60,362 bases of DNA from UBA5486 sp036744795 (lineage in GTDB: Bacteria; Bacillota; UBA4882; UBA10575), in contig DAIOHK010000012.1 in NCBI GenBank assembly GCA_036744795.1, forward strand, positions 1 to 60,362, in the 5' to 3' direction. The notes beneath the pieces are model-generated. The model saw nothing but the letters and a program-made list of their open reading frames with translations. It was not told the DNA's origin and did no database searches. Numbering within the stretch: the stretch's first letter is position 1; each line of letters opens with the position of its first letter. Below, piece by piece: positions 26,409-34,029 of the stretch. Position numbers and translations under genes: made by a program.

Positions 26409-27185
26409 CTAACGTGCCAATCCCATCATCTTATAAATATCAACCACATACTCACCAAAAGCTTTACTAGCACGGGTCTCAACGGTACGGGGTCTTTCCA
26501 AATCAATCGGGATAATCTTTGCAATGCGTGCAGGTCTCTGTGTCATTACAAGAACAGAATCCGCCATAAGTACCGCCTCATTGATCCCATGTGTTATAAA
26601 GACAATGGTTTTTTGTTTTTCTTGCCAAATTCTTAATAATTCGAAATTCATCTCATCACGTGTTATTGCATCCAAAGCCCCAAACGGTTCATCCATCAGT
26701 AGTAAATCTGGATCTAAAATCAAAGCCCGTGCAATTGAAACACGCTGTTGCATTCCTCCCGATAATTCACGTGGATATTTATTTTCAAATCCATTTAGTC
26801 CTACTAGTTTTAAAAGTTCCATCGCTTTGTCCATATAATCTTTCACCGGTAAACCAAGTGCATTAACCGGAAGAAGAACATTTTGAAGAACAGTACACCA
26901 CTTAAGAAGGATTGGTGTTTGAAATACCATCCCAATGTTTTCCAAAGGTTGTTCTACTCTCTTTCCAGCAACAGAAACTTCCCCCTCAGTTGGGCTTAAA
27001 AGCCCGGAAATAACTTTTAGTAGAGTACTTTTCCCACATCCACTTGGCCCTAAAATTATGAAAAACTCTCCCTTTTTGACTTCAAAAGAGATCGAATCAA
27101 GGGCTTTTACTTTCCCGGTACGGGTGGAGTAAATATGATTTAAATTCTCAACCTTAATCAATGCTTCGCTATTTATGCTTGTCAT
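26409..27185 (-). CDS. ABC transporter ATP-binding protein (TauB/SsuB/ThiZ type)
   Basis: 258-residue ATPase. Walker A LGPSGCGKST near residue 44, signature LSGGMQQRVSIARAL near 140, Walker B LLMDEPFGALD near 162, D/H-loop IVFITHGINEAVLMAD near 195. The subfamily serves importers with NMT1-type binding proteins (taurine, sulfonate, thiamine precursor, riboflavin). It is adjacent to its permease and binding protein. Confidence 0.9.
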   Translation of the reverse strand: MTSINSEALIKVENLNHIYSTRTGKVKALDSISFEVKKGEFFIILGPSGCGKSTLLKVISGLLSPTEGEVSVAGKRVEQPLENIGMVFQTPILLKWCTVLQNVLLPVNALGLPVKDYMDKAMELLKLVGLNGFENKYPRELSGGMQQRVSIARALILDPDLLLMDEPFGALDAITRDEMNFELLRIWQEKQKTIVFITHGINEAVLMADSVLVMTQRPARIAKIIPIDLERPRTVETRASKAFGEYVVDIYKMMGLAR

Positions 27186-27263
27186 TAGTTACTTCCGACC
27201 CCCTAATTAAAAAGTTTACGCCTCGACTTCATAACAAATTAATCCATCTGGAGTTCTTTTCTC

Positions 27264-28040
27264 TTAATTTAACGAGCTTAATCCTTGAGGTTCTTCCGCT
27301 TTCCAAGGCATACAGAAACGTTCCAAAAGAACTGTAATCTGATATAGGACTAAACCAAAAACAGAAATAATAAAAATTGAACCCATTGAAAGTGAGGTAT
27401 TAAGATTATTGTTAGCAATAATAATAAGGTAACCCAAACCTTGGTTAGAACCTACAAACTCACCAATGATTGCACCAATTACCGATAAAGTGGAAGCCAC
27501 CTTGATTCCACTAAAAAAATATGGTAAAGCATTAGGAAAACGTATTCTAAATAACACTTTGCTTTTACTCATATGATAACATCGGGTTAAGTCGATTAAT
27601 TCCGGTTCAATATCACTCAAGCCTAAGGTAGTATTGACTACTACCGGAAAAAATGCTACTAAAAAAGTAATAAGCACAATCGGCAATTTCCCCGTCCCAA
27701 ACCATACCAATAATAACGGAGCAAAGGCAACTTTCGGAACAACCTGCAAAACCACAAGTAACGGAGTGATAGCCGCATTTATAAATTTGGAGTGCACAAT
27801 CCCAATTGAGGCAATAACCCCGAAAATAATGGCAGTTAAAAAACCAAGTAAGGTAGCTTCAACCGTAAACCAAAAATGCTTTACCCATCCGGCACCAAAC
27901 TCACAGGTACTCTTTACTATATCAGCTGGTCCTGGTAGCAAAAATTGCGGAGGGTCAAAAATTATTACAGCTACTTGCCATATAATTAATAGAATTATAA
28001 ATACAGAAAGCGGAATGGCAATTTTCTTTAACTTAGACAA
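27264..28040 (-). CDS. ABC transporter permease (SsuC/TauC/ThiX type)
   Basis: About 258 residues and six membrane helices. An N-terminal helix (IPLSVFIILLIIWQVAVI) is followed by FDPPQFLLPGPADIV, typical of this family, and the EAA-like loop CYHMSKSKVLFRIRFPNALP near residue 175. The frame opens at 28097, but GGGGG six bases before the TTG at 28040 and the family N terminus support the shorter form. The longer form would also run through the hairpin at 28069. Confidence 0.87.
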   Translation of the reverse strand: MSKLKKIAIPLSVFIILLIIWQVAVIIFDPPQFLLPGPADIVKSTCEFGAGWVKHFWFTVEATLLGFLTAIIFGVIASIGIVHSKFINAAITPLLVVLQVVPKVAFAPLLLVWFGTGKLPIVLITFLVAFFPVVVNTTLGLSDIEPELIDLTRCYHMSKSKVLFRIRFPNALPYFFSGIKVASTLSVIGAIIGEFVGSNQGLGYLIIIANNNLNTSLSMGSIFIISVFGLVLYQITVLLERFCMPWKAEEPQGLSSLN

Positions 28041-28068
28041 AACAATCCCCCTTAACTTGTAGTTTTTT

Positions 28069-28096
28069 TGGCATCCCACCTTGCGGTAGGATGCCA
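28069..28096 (-). other. Hairpin between binding-protein and permease genes, heterocycle operon
   Basis: TGGCATCCTACC-GCAA-GGTGGGATGCCA, 12 paired positions with a GNRA loop, 17 bases after the binding-protein stop. It lacks a T run on the minus strand, so it probably protects the upstream mRNA from 3' exonucleases. Confidence 0.75.
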
Positions 28097-28113
28097 TTTC
28101 CCCAAAAAAACAG

Positions 28114-29136
28114 TTACTTTAATTGTTCATGTGCCCAATTTACAAATTGATTAGTATAAACCTCTTCTGGTTTTACCTGACGTTTAACCGTCCAGTATTC
28201 ATTAGCAATTTCAATGGTATTGGCCACCTTTGCCTCTGAAAATACCCCTATTCCTTTAGCTCTTGTTGTCTCATCCCAAACTAAATCCTCCAGAGCCTTT
28301 GCTGAAGCATAGATATAATCTTTATCAAACTCCGGATGACCTTTCATTATGTAGCCTGCACCATAATCCGGATCTTTTAATGCATCTTTGTATCCCCGGA
28401 TTAGTGCAAAGACAAATTTTTTCAATACTTCCGGTTGCTCTTTAATCATCTTTGTATTTGCAATCGCTACACATGAGTACTTGTCTAAATATTCATCAAA
28501 GCGCCATGAAACCAAGGTTTTCCCGGCTTGTGACAGAGCTTTCTTAAACAGAATCTCTTTCTCGTAAAAGCTAGCAGCAGAGTCAATCTTACCCGCAGCC
28601 AACATTGGAAACCGCGTGGGAGCATCCATGTTTATTATTTTAACCTTATTAAAATCCGCCCCGGCTTTTTCCATGACCGCTTTTAGTAAAACAATGGAAA
28701 CATCCGCAGGCGGTCCACCAATCGTCTTCCCCTCCATATCCTTTGGACAGGTAATATTTGCATCTTCCTTAGCCGAATAAAGGGCCGATGGTTCCCTCAT
28801 ATTACCTCCTAGAATGGCCTTAACAGGTGCATCATCAGCGATCGCCATAATTACTGGTACAATATCAGCAAAGCCGATTTGAGCTGTTCCTGTAGTTACT
28901 TTTTGAACAGTATCTCCTGAACCATAACCACGTTGAATATCAACATTTAAACCTTGTTGAGCAAAATATCCTTTTTCTAAAGCAACGAACCAAGGAGAGT
29001 GATCCCCCTCAATTGTATAGTTAAGAACCACGGTGATTTTTTGCATTGCCGCCCTAGTACCTATAGTTGCACCAAAAACAATAGCAAGAATTAATACGGA
29101 CATAATAAGAATACTAACTCGTTTTCCTTTTTTCAT
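28114..29136 (-). CDS. NMT1/THI5-type ABC transporter substrate-binding protein
   Basis: 340-residue periplasmic binding protein. Signal peptide at residues 1-30 (VSILIMSVLILAIVFGATIG then TRA|A), no lipobox. Family motifs: LNYTIEGDHSPWFVALEKGYF near residue 38, GYGSGDTVQKVTTGTAQIGFAD near 71 (positions of ligand-binding loops in ThiY/SsuA-like proteins) and KTIGGPPADVSIVLLKAVM near 138. ATG behind GGAGGTG. NMT1-type proteins bind pyrimidines, riboflavin, sulfonates or related small molecules; with the downstream amidohydrolase a nitrogen heterocycle is the best guess. Confidence 0.87.
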   Translation of the reverse strand: MKKGKRVSILIMSVLILAIVFGATIGTRAAMQKITVVLNYTIEGDHSPWFVALEKGYFAQQGLNVDIQRGYGSGDTVQKVTTGTAQIGFADIVPVIMAIADDAPVKAILGGNMREPSALYSAKEDANITCPKDMEGKTIGGPPADVSIVLLKAVMEKAGADFNKVKIINMDAPTRFPMLAAGKIDSAASFYEKEILFKKALSQAGKTLVSWRFDEYLDKYSCVAIANTKMIKEQPEVLKKFVFALIRGYKDALKDPDYGAGYIMKGHPEFDKDYIYASAKALEDLVWDETTRAKGIGVFSEAKVANTIEIANEYWTVKRQVKPEEVYTNQFVNWAHEQLK

Positions 29137-29282
29137 TTACTACACCTCCATACTAATTTCATGATAAGTCAACGCAACAAACTGATGACTACCTATTTTC
29201 CCCTAATTCATCACCCCCTTTACTTATATAAACTTTCAAATGGTAACTAAAAACTACAGAATTGCCCCCCAAATTACCTAAT

Positions 29283-30284
29283 TTAGACAGTTCCCCGAAT
29301 AACAATCTCATAGGGGAATATAATTTGAGGTTCAGGCATACCTTCTTCTTCTTTCCGCTTAGAAATCTTTTTCAGCACAAGCTCCATCGCTTTATAACCC
29401 ATATCATACATAGGAAGGCGAACAGTAGTAAGCGGTGGGCAAGTAAGGCTAGCCATTGGAATATCATCAAATCCAATAACCGCAATATCCCCAGGAACTT
29501 GAAGACCTCGCCCCCAAATTGCCCCCATAGCTCCAATCGCCATCTGGTCATTAGCACAGATGATGGCTGTAGGACGCCGCTCTGATGGAAGGTTCAACAT
29601 AAAATCAGCTGCACGATGACCACCTTTCGCCTTAAAATCTTCCTCCCGGATCAGCATCGGATCACATGCTATCCCCTTCCGAAATAGTGCTTCCCTATAA
29701 CCTTTCAATCTATCTTGGCTAACCGTATAAGATAAAGTACCTGCAATAAAACCGATCCGATTGTGTCCTTTATCTAACAGAAAGTTGGTAACTTCTGTTG
29801 CCGCCCGCGTATTATCTACCATAACTGCAGTGAAAGAAACATTATGTCTTCCGACTACCACAATGCTCGTAGAGTCTTCGGCTTGAAGTAAATGGCGATC
29901 ATTATCTCTTCCTCCACCAGTAAAAATAATACCATCAACACGTTTTTCTTTTAAAATTCGAAAATAACGTTCCTCTGTAACCTGATCACGACCGGTATTA
30001 CATAAGATCACCGAATAGTCATGTGCACGGGCGTATTCGTCAACACCTTTGGCTATTTCAGTAAAATACGGGTCAGATATATCCGGTATAAGTAAACCTA
30101 CTGTCCTGGTATTTCCTGTTACCAGACTTCTAGCTACAGCATTTGGTTTATAATTAAGTTTTTCCGCCGCTGATAGGACTTTATTTCTTGTCTTTTCTGC
30201 TACTAATTCCTTACGGTTTAATGCATTTGAAGCAGTAGATAAACTAACTCCGGCTAACCGAGCAACATCCTTTAATGATGACAT
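29283..30284 (-). CDS. LacI-family transcriptional regulator
   Basis: 333 residues. Helix-turn-helix and hinge at 1-58 (LKDVARLAGVSLSTASNALN ... YKPNAVARSL), then the periplasmic-binding-protein-like sensor (TVGLLIPDISDPYFTEIAKG, FIAGTLSYTVSQDRLKGYREA, ICANDQMAIGAMGA, VIGFDDIPMASL). ATG at 30284 behind AGGAGGG. It is the first gene upstream of the importer-amidohydrolase genes on the same strand, 146 bases ahead, and probably controls them together with itself through the two AAACGTTT sites in its upstream region. Confidence 0.9.
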   Translation of the reverse strand: MSSLKDVARLAGVSLSTASNALNRKELVAEKTRNKVLSAAEKLNYKPNAVARSLVTGNTRTVGLLIPDISDPYFTEIAKGVDEYARAHDYSVILCNTGRDQVTEERYFRILKEKRVDGIIFTGGGRDNDRHLLQAEDSTSIVVVGRHNVSFTAVMVDNTRAATEVTNFLLDKGHNRIGFIAGTLSYTVSQDRLKGYREALFRKGIACDPMLIREEDFKAKGGHRAADFMLNLPSERRPTAIICANDQMAIGAMGAIWGRGLQVPGDIAVIGFDDIPMASLTCPPLTTVRLPMYDMGYKAMELVLKKISKRKEEEGMPEPQIIFPYEIVIRGTV

Positions 30285-30305
30285 CTATAACCCTCCTGAT
30301 CTATT

Positions 30306-30321
30306 ATCGAAACGTTTTATA
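30306..30321. promoter_or_regulatory. Putative LacI-family operator, proximal
   Basis: ATCGAAACGTTTTATA contains the palindrome AAACGTTT with the central CG typical of LacI/CcpA-family operators; it lies about 25 bases before the regulator's start codon. Confidence 0.5.
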
Positions 30322-30504
30322 TCAATTTTGTACTAACATGACATTGATCGCTTATTGCGTAATAATATGCTTTTAATATTCTATAACAAAAACCATATTC
30401 CTCCCTATTTTAAAACATTTTTATTTATATTATATTTTATACGTAAAGCATATATCCAGTAATTCTAATGCTTTTCTAATACATAGAATATTTTACTCCA
30501 TTAC

Positions 30505-30522
30505 AATTAAAACGTTTTTATT
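30505..30522. promoter_or_regulatory. Putative LacI-family operator, distal
   Basis: AATTAAAACGTTTTTATT with the palindrome AAAACGTTTT, about 200 bases upstream of the proximal site. The pair could allow looping by a tetrameric or paired-dimer repressor. Confidence 0.45.
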
Positions 30523-30529
30523 TTTTCTA

Positions 30530-30558
30530 TAAAATAAAACCACCCTAATAAGGGAGGT
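30530..30558 (-). terminator. Terminator of the gatCAB operon
   Basis: ACCTCCCT pairs with AGGGTGGT (one mismatch) on the minus strand, followed by TTTTATTTT, 40 bases after the gatB stop. Confidence 0.75.
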
Positions 30559-30597
30559 CGATTCAACCGCAAATTATTGAAAACAAACTGTTACCAT

Positions 30598-32052
30598 TTA
30601 TCCCCTTTTTGCCAGTTCTTTTTGGAGTAAATCATTAACCATTCCTGGGTTAGCCTTTCCTTTAGTCTCCTTCATCACTTGGCCAACCAAAAAACTCAGT
30701 GCCTTTTTTTTCCCGGACAAATAATCCTGTACTGATTGGGGATTATTTATCATTACCTTATTCACAACTTTCTTTATCAATTTTGCATTACTAATCTGCT
30801 TCAAGCCCTTTTCTTCAATAATAACTTCTGGTTTAGCCCCTGTATAAAACATCTCTTCAAAAACAGCTTTGGCAATTTTACTGCTAATTACCCCTTGATC
30901 AAGGAGTTTTAGCATCTGGGCAAGGGTATCCGGATAAAGCTTAATCTCATGAAACTCAACTTTTTCTTGATTCATTAATCTCGTTAAATCACCAATCACC
31001 CAATTACTCACGTTTTTCGGCTCTCCGCCATACTTTTTAACCACTGCCTCAAAAAACTCAGCCATTGGTTTTGAACTGCTAATTAAAGTGGCATCCTCTT
31101 TTGGGAGCCGAAATTCCCGAACATAACGTTCTCTCTTACTATTAGGTAATTCCGGTAGTTTTTGCCTAATCCCCTCAATCCAATCATCATTAATTATAAC
31201 TGGTAAGAGATCCGGATCAGGAAAATACCTATATTCCTCAGCCTTTTCTTTAAAACGCATAAAAACTGTTTCTCTACGCTCTTCATCCCAGGTTCTTGAC
31301 TCTTCACGTTCCAGAGGATTTTTCTGTTCTAAAAGTTTGATCTGGCGCTTAGCTTCATATTCCAGGGCCGCCTCTACCGCCCGGAAAGAATTCATATTCT
31401 TTACTTCTGCTCGTTTTCCTAATTTATGTTCCCCCTGCCGGCGTACTGAAACATTGGCATCACAACGAAGTGAACCTTCCTCCATCTTACAATCAGAGAC
31501 CTCTATATACTCGAGTATAGTCTTGAGTTCCTCCATAAACTCCTTGGCCTCCCGGGGAGAACAAAGTTCAGGTTCGGTTACAATCTCAATCAATGGTATA
31601 CTACTCCGGTTATAATCTAGTAGTGAATAATCAGAACCTATGATTCCAGCTCCAGAATGATAAGAACGGCCAGCTTCCTCTTCAAGATGGATACGGGTAA
31701 TCCCAATCCTCCGGCGGCCTGTTGTAAAATCTATCTCCAGCCATCCTTTTCTACAGATTGGAGTATAAAATTGAGTAATTTGGTATCCTTTTGGTAGATC
31801 AGGATAAAAATATTGTTTCCGATCAAATTGGCATTTCCTAGCAATTCCGCAGTTTAAAGCTAAACCTGTCTTGATACTTAAATCAATTGCCTTTTTATTT
31901 AAAACCGGTAATGCGCCGGGAAGTCCCAGGCAGACTGGGCAAGTCAAGGTATTAGGTTCTGCCGGAAACTTGGTTGAGCAACCACAGCATAACTTGGATT
32001 CGGTCTTTAGCTCGACATGCACCTCGAGCCCAATAATAGTCTCATACTTCAT
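30598..32052 (-). CDS. gatB: Asp-tRNA(Asn)/Glu-tRNA(Gln) amidotransferase subunit B
   Basis: 484 residues. Phosphorylates and amidates mischarged Glu-tRNA(Gln) or Asp-tRNA(Asn) using ammonia from GatA. The N-terminal GatB/E signature is IGLEVHVELKT near residue 6; zinc Cys residues are in LCCGCSTKF and TCPVCLGLPGALPV; YFYPDLPKGYQITQ near 83 is diagnostic. The C-terminal YqeY-like tail (residues 410-484) binds tRNA. AGGAGGT precedes the ATG. It is separated from gatA by 131 bases occupied by a composite repeat. Confidence 0.96.
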   Translation of the reverse strand: MKYETIIGLEVHVELKTESKLCCGCSTKFPAEPNTLTCPVCLGLPGALPVLNKKAIDLSIKTGLALNCGIARKCQFDRKQYFYPDLPKGYQITQFYTPICRKGWLEIDFTTGRRRIGITRIHLEEEAGRSYHSGAGIIGSDYSLLDYNRSSIPLIEIVTEPELCSPREAKEFMEELKTILEYIEVSDCKMEEGSLRCDANVSVRRQGEHKLGKRAEVKNMNSFRAVEAALEYEAKRQIKLLEQKNPLEREESRTWDEERRETVFMRFKEKAEEYRYFPDPDLLPVIINDDWIEGIRQKLPELPNSKRERYVREFRLPKEDATLISSSKPMAEFFEAVVKKYGGEPKNVSNWVIGDLTRLMNQEKVEFHEIKLYPDTLAQMLKLLDQGVISSKIAKAVFEEMFYTGAKPEVIIEEKGLKQISNAKLIKKVVNKVMINNPQSVQDYLSGKKKALSFLVGQVMKETKGKANPGMVNDLLQKELAKRG

Positions 32053-32073
32053 CTTTTACCTCCTCTCACTACC

Positions 32074-32098
32074 TAGAAAATGCAGCTCGTAACTTGTA
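32074..32098. repeat. Composite repeat, copy 2: leader and two heptamers
   Basis: CTAGAAAATGCAG followed by GCTCGTA and ACTTGTA, then directly the ~85-base module. Same order of parts as copy 1 at 13966-14024, with fewer heptamers. Confidence 0.6.
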
Positions 32099-32185
32099 TT
32101 GATATTCCACCTAGCCAGGTCAGAATGTTGTTTCGCAAGTGATATTGGATTTCTTCATTTAGCATTCTTGGTGAAAATACATCTC
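32099..32185 (+). repeat. Dispersed ~85-bp module, copy 2
   Basis: TTGATATTCCACCTAG, GTCAGAATGTTGTTTC, TTGGATTTCTTCATTTAG and CATTCTTGGTGAAAATACATCT are shared almost base for base with copy 1 at 14025. It fills the gatA-gatB spacer and ends at the gatA stop codon. Confidence 0.8.
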
Positions 32186-33653
32186 AGACTGCTCCTTTCA
32201 AGGCCGGAAGTTTGACCACTCCCAACTCCCCCTCCAAAAATGAAGCCACCTGAAAAAGCATCTCCTCTTTACCCGCGGGTGCTATCAACTGTGCTCCTAC
32301 CGGTAAGCCTTCAATAAAGCCGCAGGGAAAGGTTAGCCCGGGTATTCCTGCCAAATTCGGAGAAACTGTAAATATTTCTGCAAGGTATTTGGAAAGCAAA
32401 TCATCTGTTTTTTCCCCAATTTTATTTGGTAGAACTGTGGTGGTAGGTGTTAATATAAATTCACATTCTAAAAAAGCTCGGGCAAAATCTTTCTTCATTA
32501 GTGCCCGTACTTTTTCCGCTTTTAGATAATAATCCTCATAATACTCAGGGGTTAAAAAGCGTGTCCCCAGAAGGATCCGCCGCTTAACTTCCCGACCAAA
32601 ACCTTCTTTCCTTGTTTGCCTAAACATACTAATCATATCAGTCTGGTCTTCTGACCGGTAACCATACCGTACCCCATCATACCTTGCCAAACTGGAACTA
32701 GCTTCAGCAAAAGCAATTAGATAATAGATTGCGGCTGCATATTCCAAAGTAGGTATCGAAATCTCTACCGGAATACAACCCGCTTGTTCAAGTATATCAG
32801 CGATTGATAGTACTTTAGCTTTGAGCCTCGGCTCTAGTTCTTTATCATAGTATTCGCGGGGTATTCCAAAACGGAGACCTTTAATTCCCTGAGATAAAAG
32901 ACTTGGTTTTTCCGGTGGGAGTGGAAAGGTAGTAGGATCCAAAGGATCATAACCAGAAATGAATTGGTAAAGTATAGATAAATCCTTTGCTGTCCGAGCC
33001 ATTGGTCCAATCTGATCCAAAGAAGAAGCATATGACACTAATCCAAAACGGGAAACCCTCCCATAAGTTGGTTTTAGTCCAAATATGCCACAAAAGGCAG
33101 CGGGTTGACGGATTGAACCACCTGTATCCGAACCTAGAGCCAGAGGAACCATTCCTGCAGCTACAGCAGCAGCCGACCCACCACTAGAACCCCCTGGAAT
33201 TCGTTTCAGATCCCAAGGGTTTCGGGTTAAACCAAAGTATGAACTTTCGGTAGAAGAACCCATTGCAAATTCATCAAGATTAGCCTTACCAATCAGCACA
33301 GCTCCCGCTTCCTTTAAGCGAGTTACAACAGTAGCATCATATGAAGGAATAAAATTTGCCAACATTCGCGAGCCACAAGTGGTTTTAATCCCTTTAGTAC
33401 AGATATTATCCTTGATTGCAATGGGAATACCAGTCAATGGAGTAATACCTTCTTTAGTAGCTATACGGGCATCCGCCTCCTTTGCGGCAGATAAGGCTTG
33501 CTCTTCTGTAATAGTAATAAAAGCATTAATTTCCGGGTCAAGCCGAGTAATACGCTCTAAAAATATTTTAGTCATTTCTGTGGCCGAAATCTTTCTATTA
33601 TCTAGAATCTTCCGTAATTGACCAAGATTCATCTCTCCAATTTCCATTGTCAT
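32184..33653 (-). CDS. gatA: Asp-tRNA(Asn)/Glu-tRNA(Gln) amidotransferase subunit A
   Basis: 489-residue amidase-signature subunit that releases ammonia from glutamine. Catalytic Lys in PIAIKDNICTKG near residue 80; Ser-rich signature PGGSSGGSAAAVAAG near 152; nucleophile region GSDTGGSIRQPAAFCG near 173. ATG at 33653, 21 bases after gatC. Length and motifs are normal. Confidence 0.96.
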   Translation of the reverse strand: MTMEIGEMNLGQLRKILDNRKISATEMTKIFLERITRLDPEINAFITITEEQALSAAKEADARIATKEGITPLTGIPIAIKDNICTKGIKTTCGSRMLANFIPSYDATVVTRLKEAGAVLIGKANLDEFAMGSSTESSYFGLTRNPWDLKRIPGGSSGGSAAAVAAGMVPLALGSDTGGSIRQPAAFCGIFGLKPTYGRVSRFGLVSYASSLDQIGPMARTAKDLSILYQFISGYDPLDPTTFPLPPEKPSLLSQGIKGLRFGIPREYYDKELEPRLKAKVLSIADILEQAGCIPVEISIPTLEYAAAIYYLIAFAEASSSLARYDGVRYGYRSEDQTDMISMFRQTRKEGFGREVKRRILLGTRFLTPEYYEDYYLKAEKVRALMKKDFARAFLECEFILTPTTTVLPNKIGEKTDDLLSKYLAEIFTVSPNLAGIPGLTFPCGFIEGLPVGAQLIAPAGKEEMLFQVASFLEGELGVVKLPALKGAV

Positions 33654-33674
33654 CCTCCTATCTCAAGAACGGAG

Positions 33675-33968
33675 TCAGCCTTCCCCAAGTATCTTTGGAA
33701 CCTTAATACAGAATTTCTCCTGTTGGGGTGCATTAGTCAATACGGAATCCCGGTCAATAGAAGGCTTTACCTCATCCTCCCGTACAATGTTGTTAAGAGT
33801 TACGCCATAGATTTCCGGTTCTACCCCCACTATAGAAAGTTCCTTAAATTTCTTTAGATAGTCCAAGATTTCATTGATTTGGACTGTAAAAGAGTCGATC
33901 TCTTCTTCAGTTAAATCTAAGCGAGCCATAATTGATAGCTTTTTTACCTGTTCCGGATCAAGACCCAT
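33675..33968 (-). CDS. gatC: Asp-tRNA(Asn)/Glu-tRNA(Gln) amidotransferase subunit C
   Basis: 97-residue subunit that stabilises the GatA-GatB complex. Recognisable from VKKLSIMARLDLTEEEIDSF near residue 8 and from its order upstream of gatA. ATG behind AGGGGGA. Confidence 0.93.
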   Translation of the reverse strand: MGLDPEQVKKLSIMARLDLTEEEIDSFTVQINEILDYLKKFKELSIVGVEPEIYGVTLNNIVREDEVKPSIDRDSVLTNAPQQEKFCIKVPKILGEG

Positions 33969-34001
33969 CTTCGTCCCCCTTCCTCAACACATACTCCTAA
34001 T

Positions 34002-34029
34002 GTTCGTCACTCATTGCCCGTCACTCGTG
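34002..34029. repeat. Heptanucleotide array (4 units) reaching into ligA
   Basis: GTTCGTC, ACTCATT, GCCCGTC, ACTCGTG in register. The last unit supplies the final codons (CAC GAG TGA) and stop of ligA on the minus strand. Confidence 0.6.

Noticed and set aside
27634..28062. 142-codon plus-strand open frame
   Set aside because: Antisense to the ABC permease; its hydrophilic Thr/Asn/Lys-rich product is typical of the complement of a membrane protein gene.
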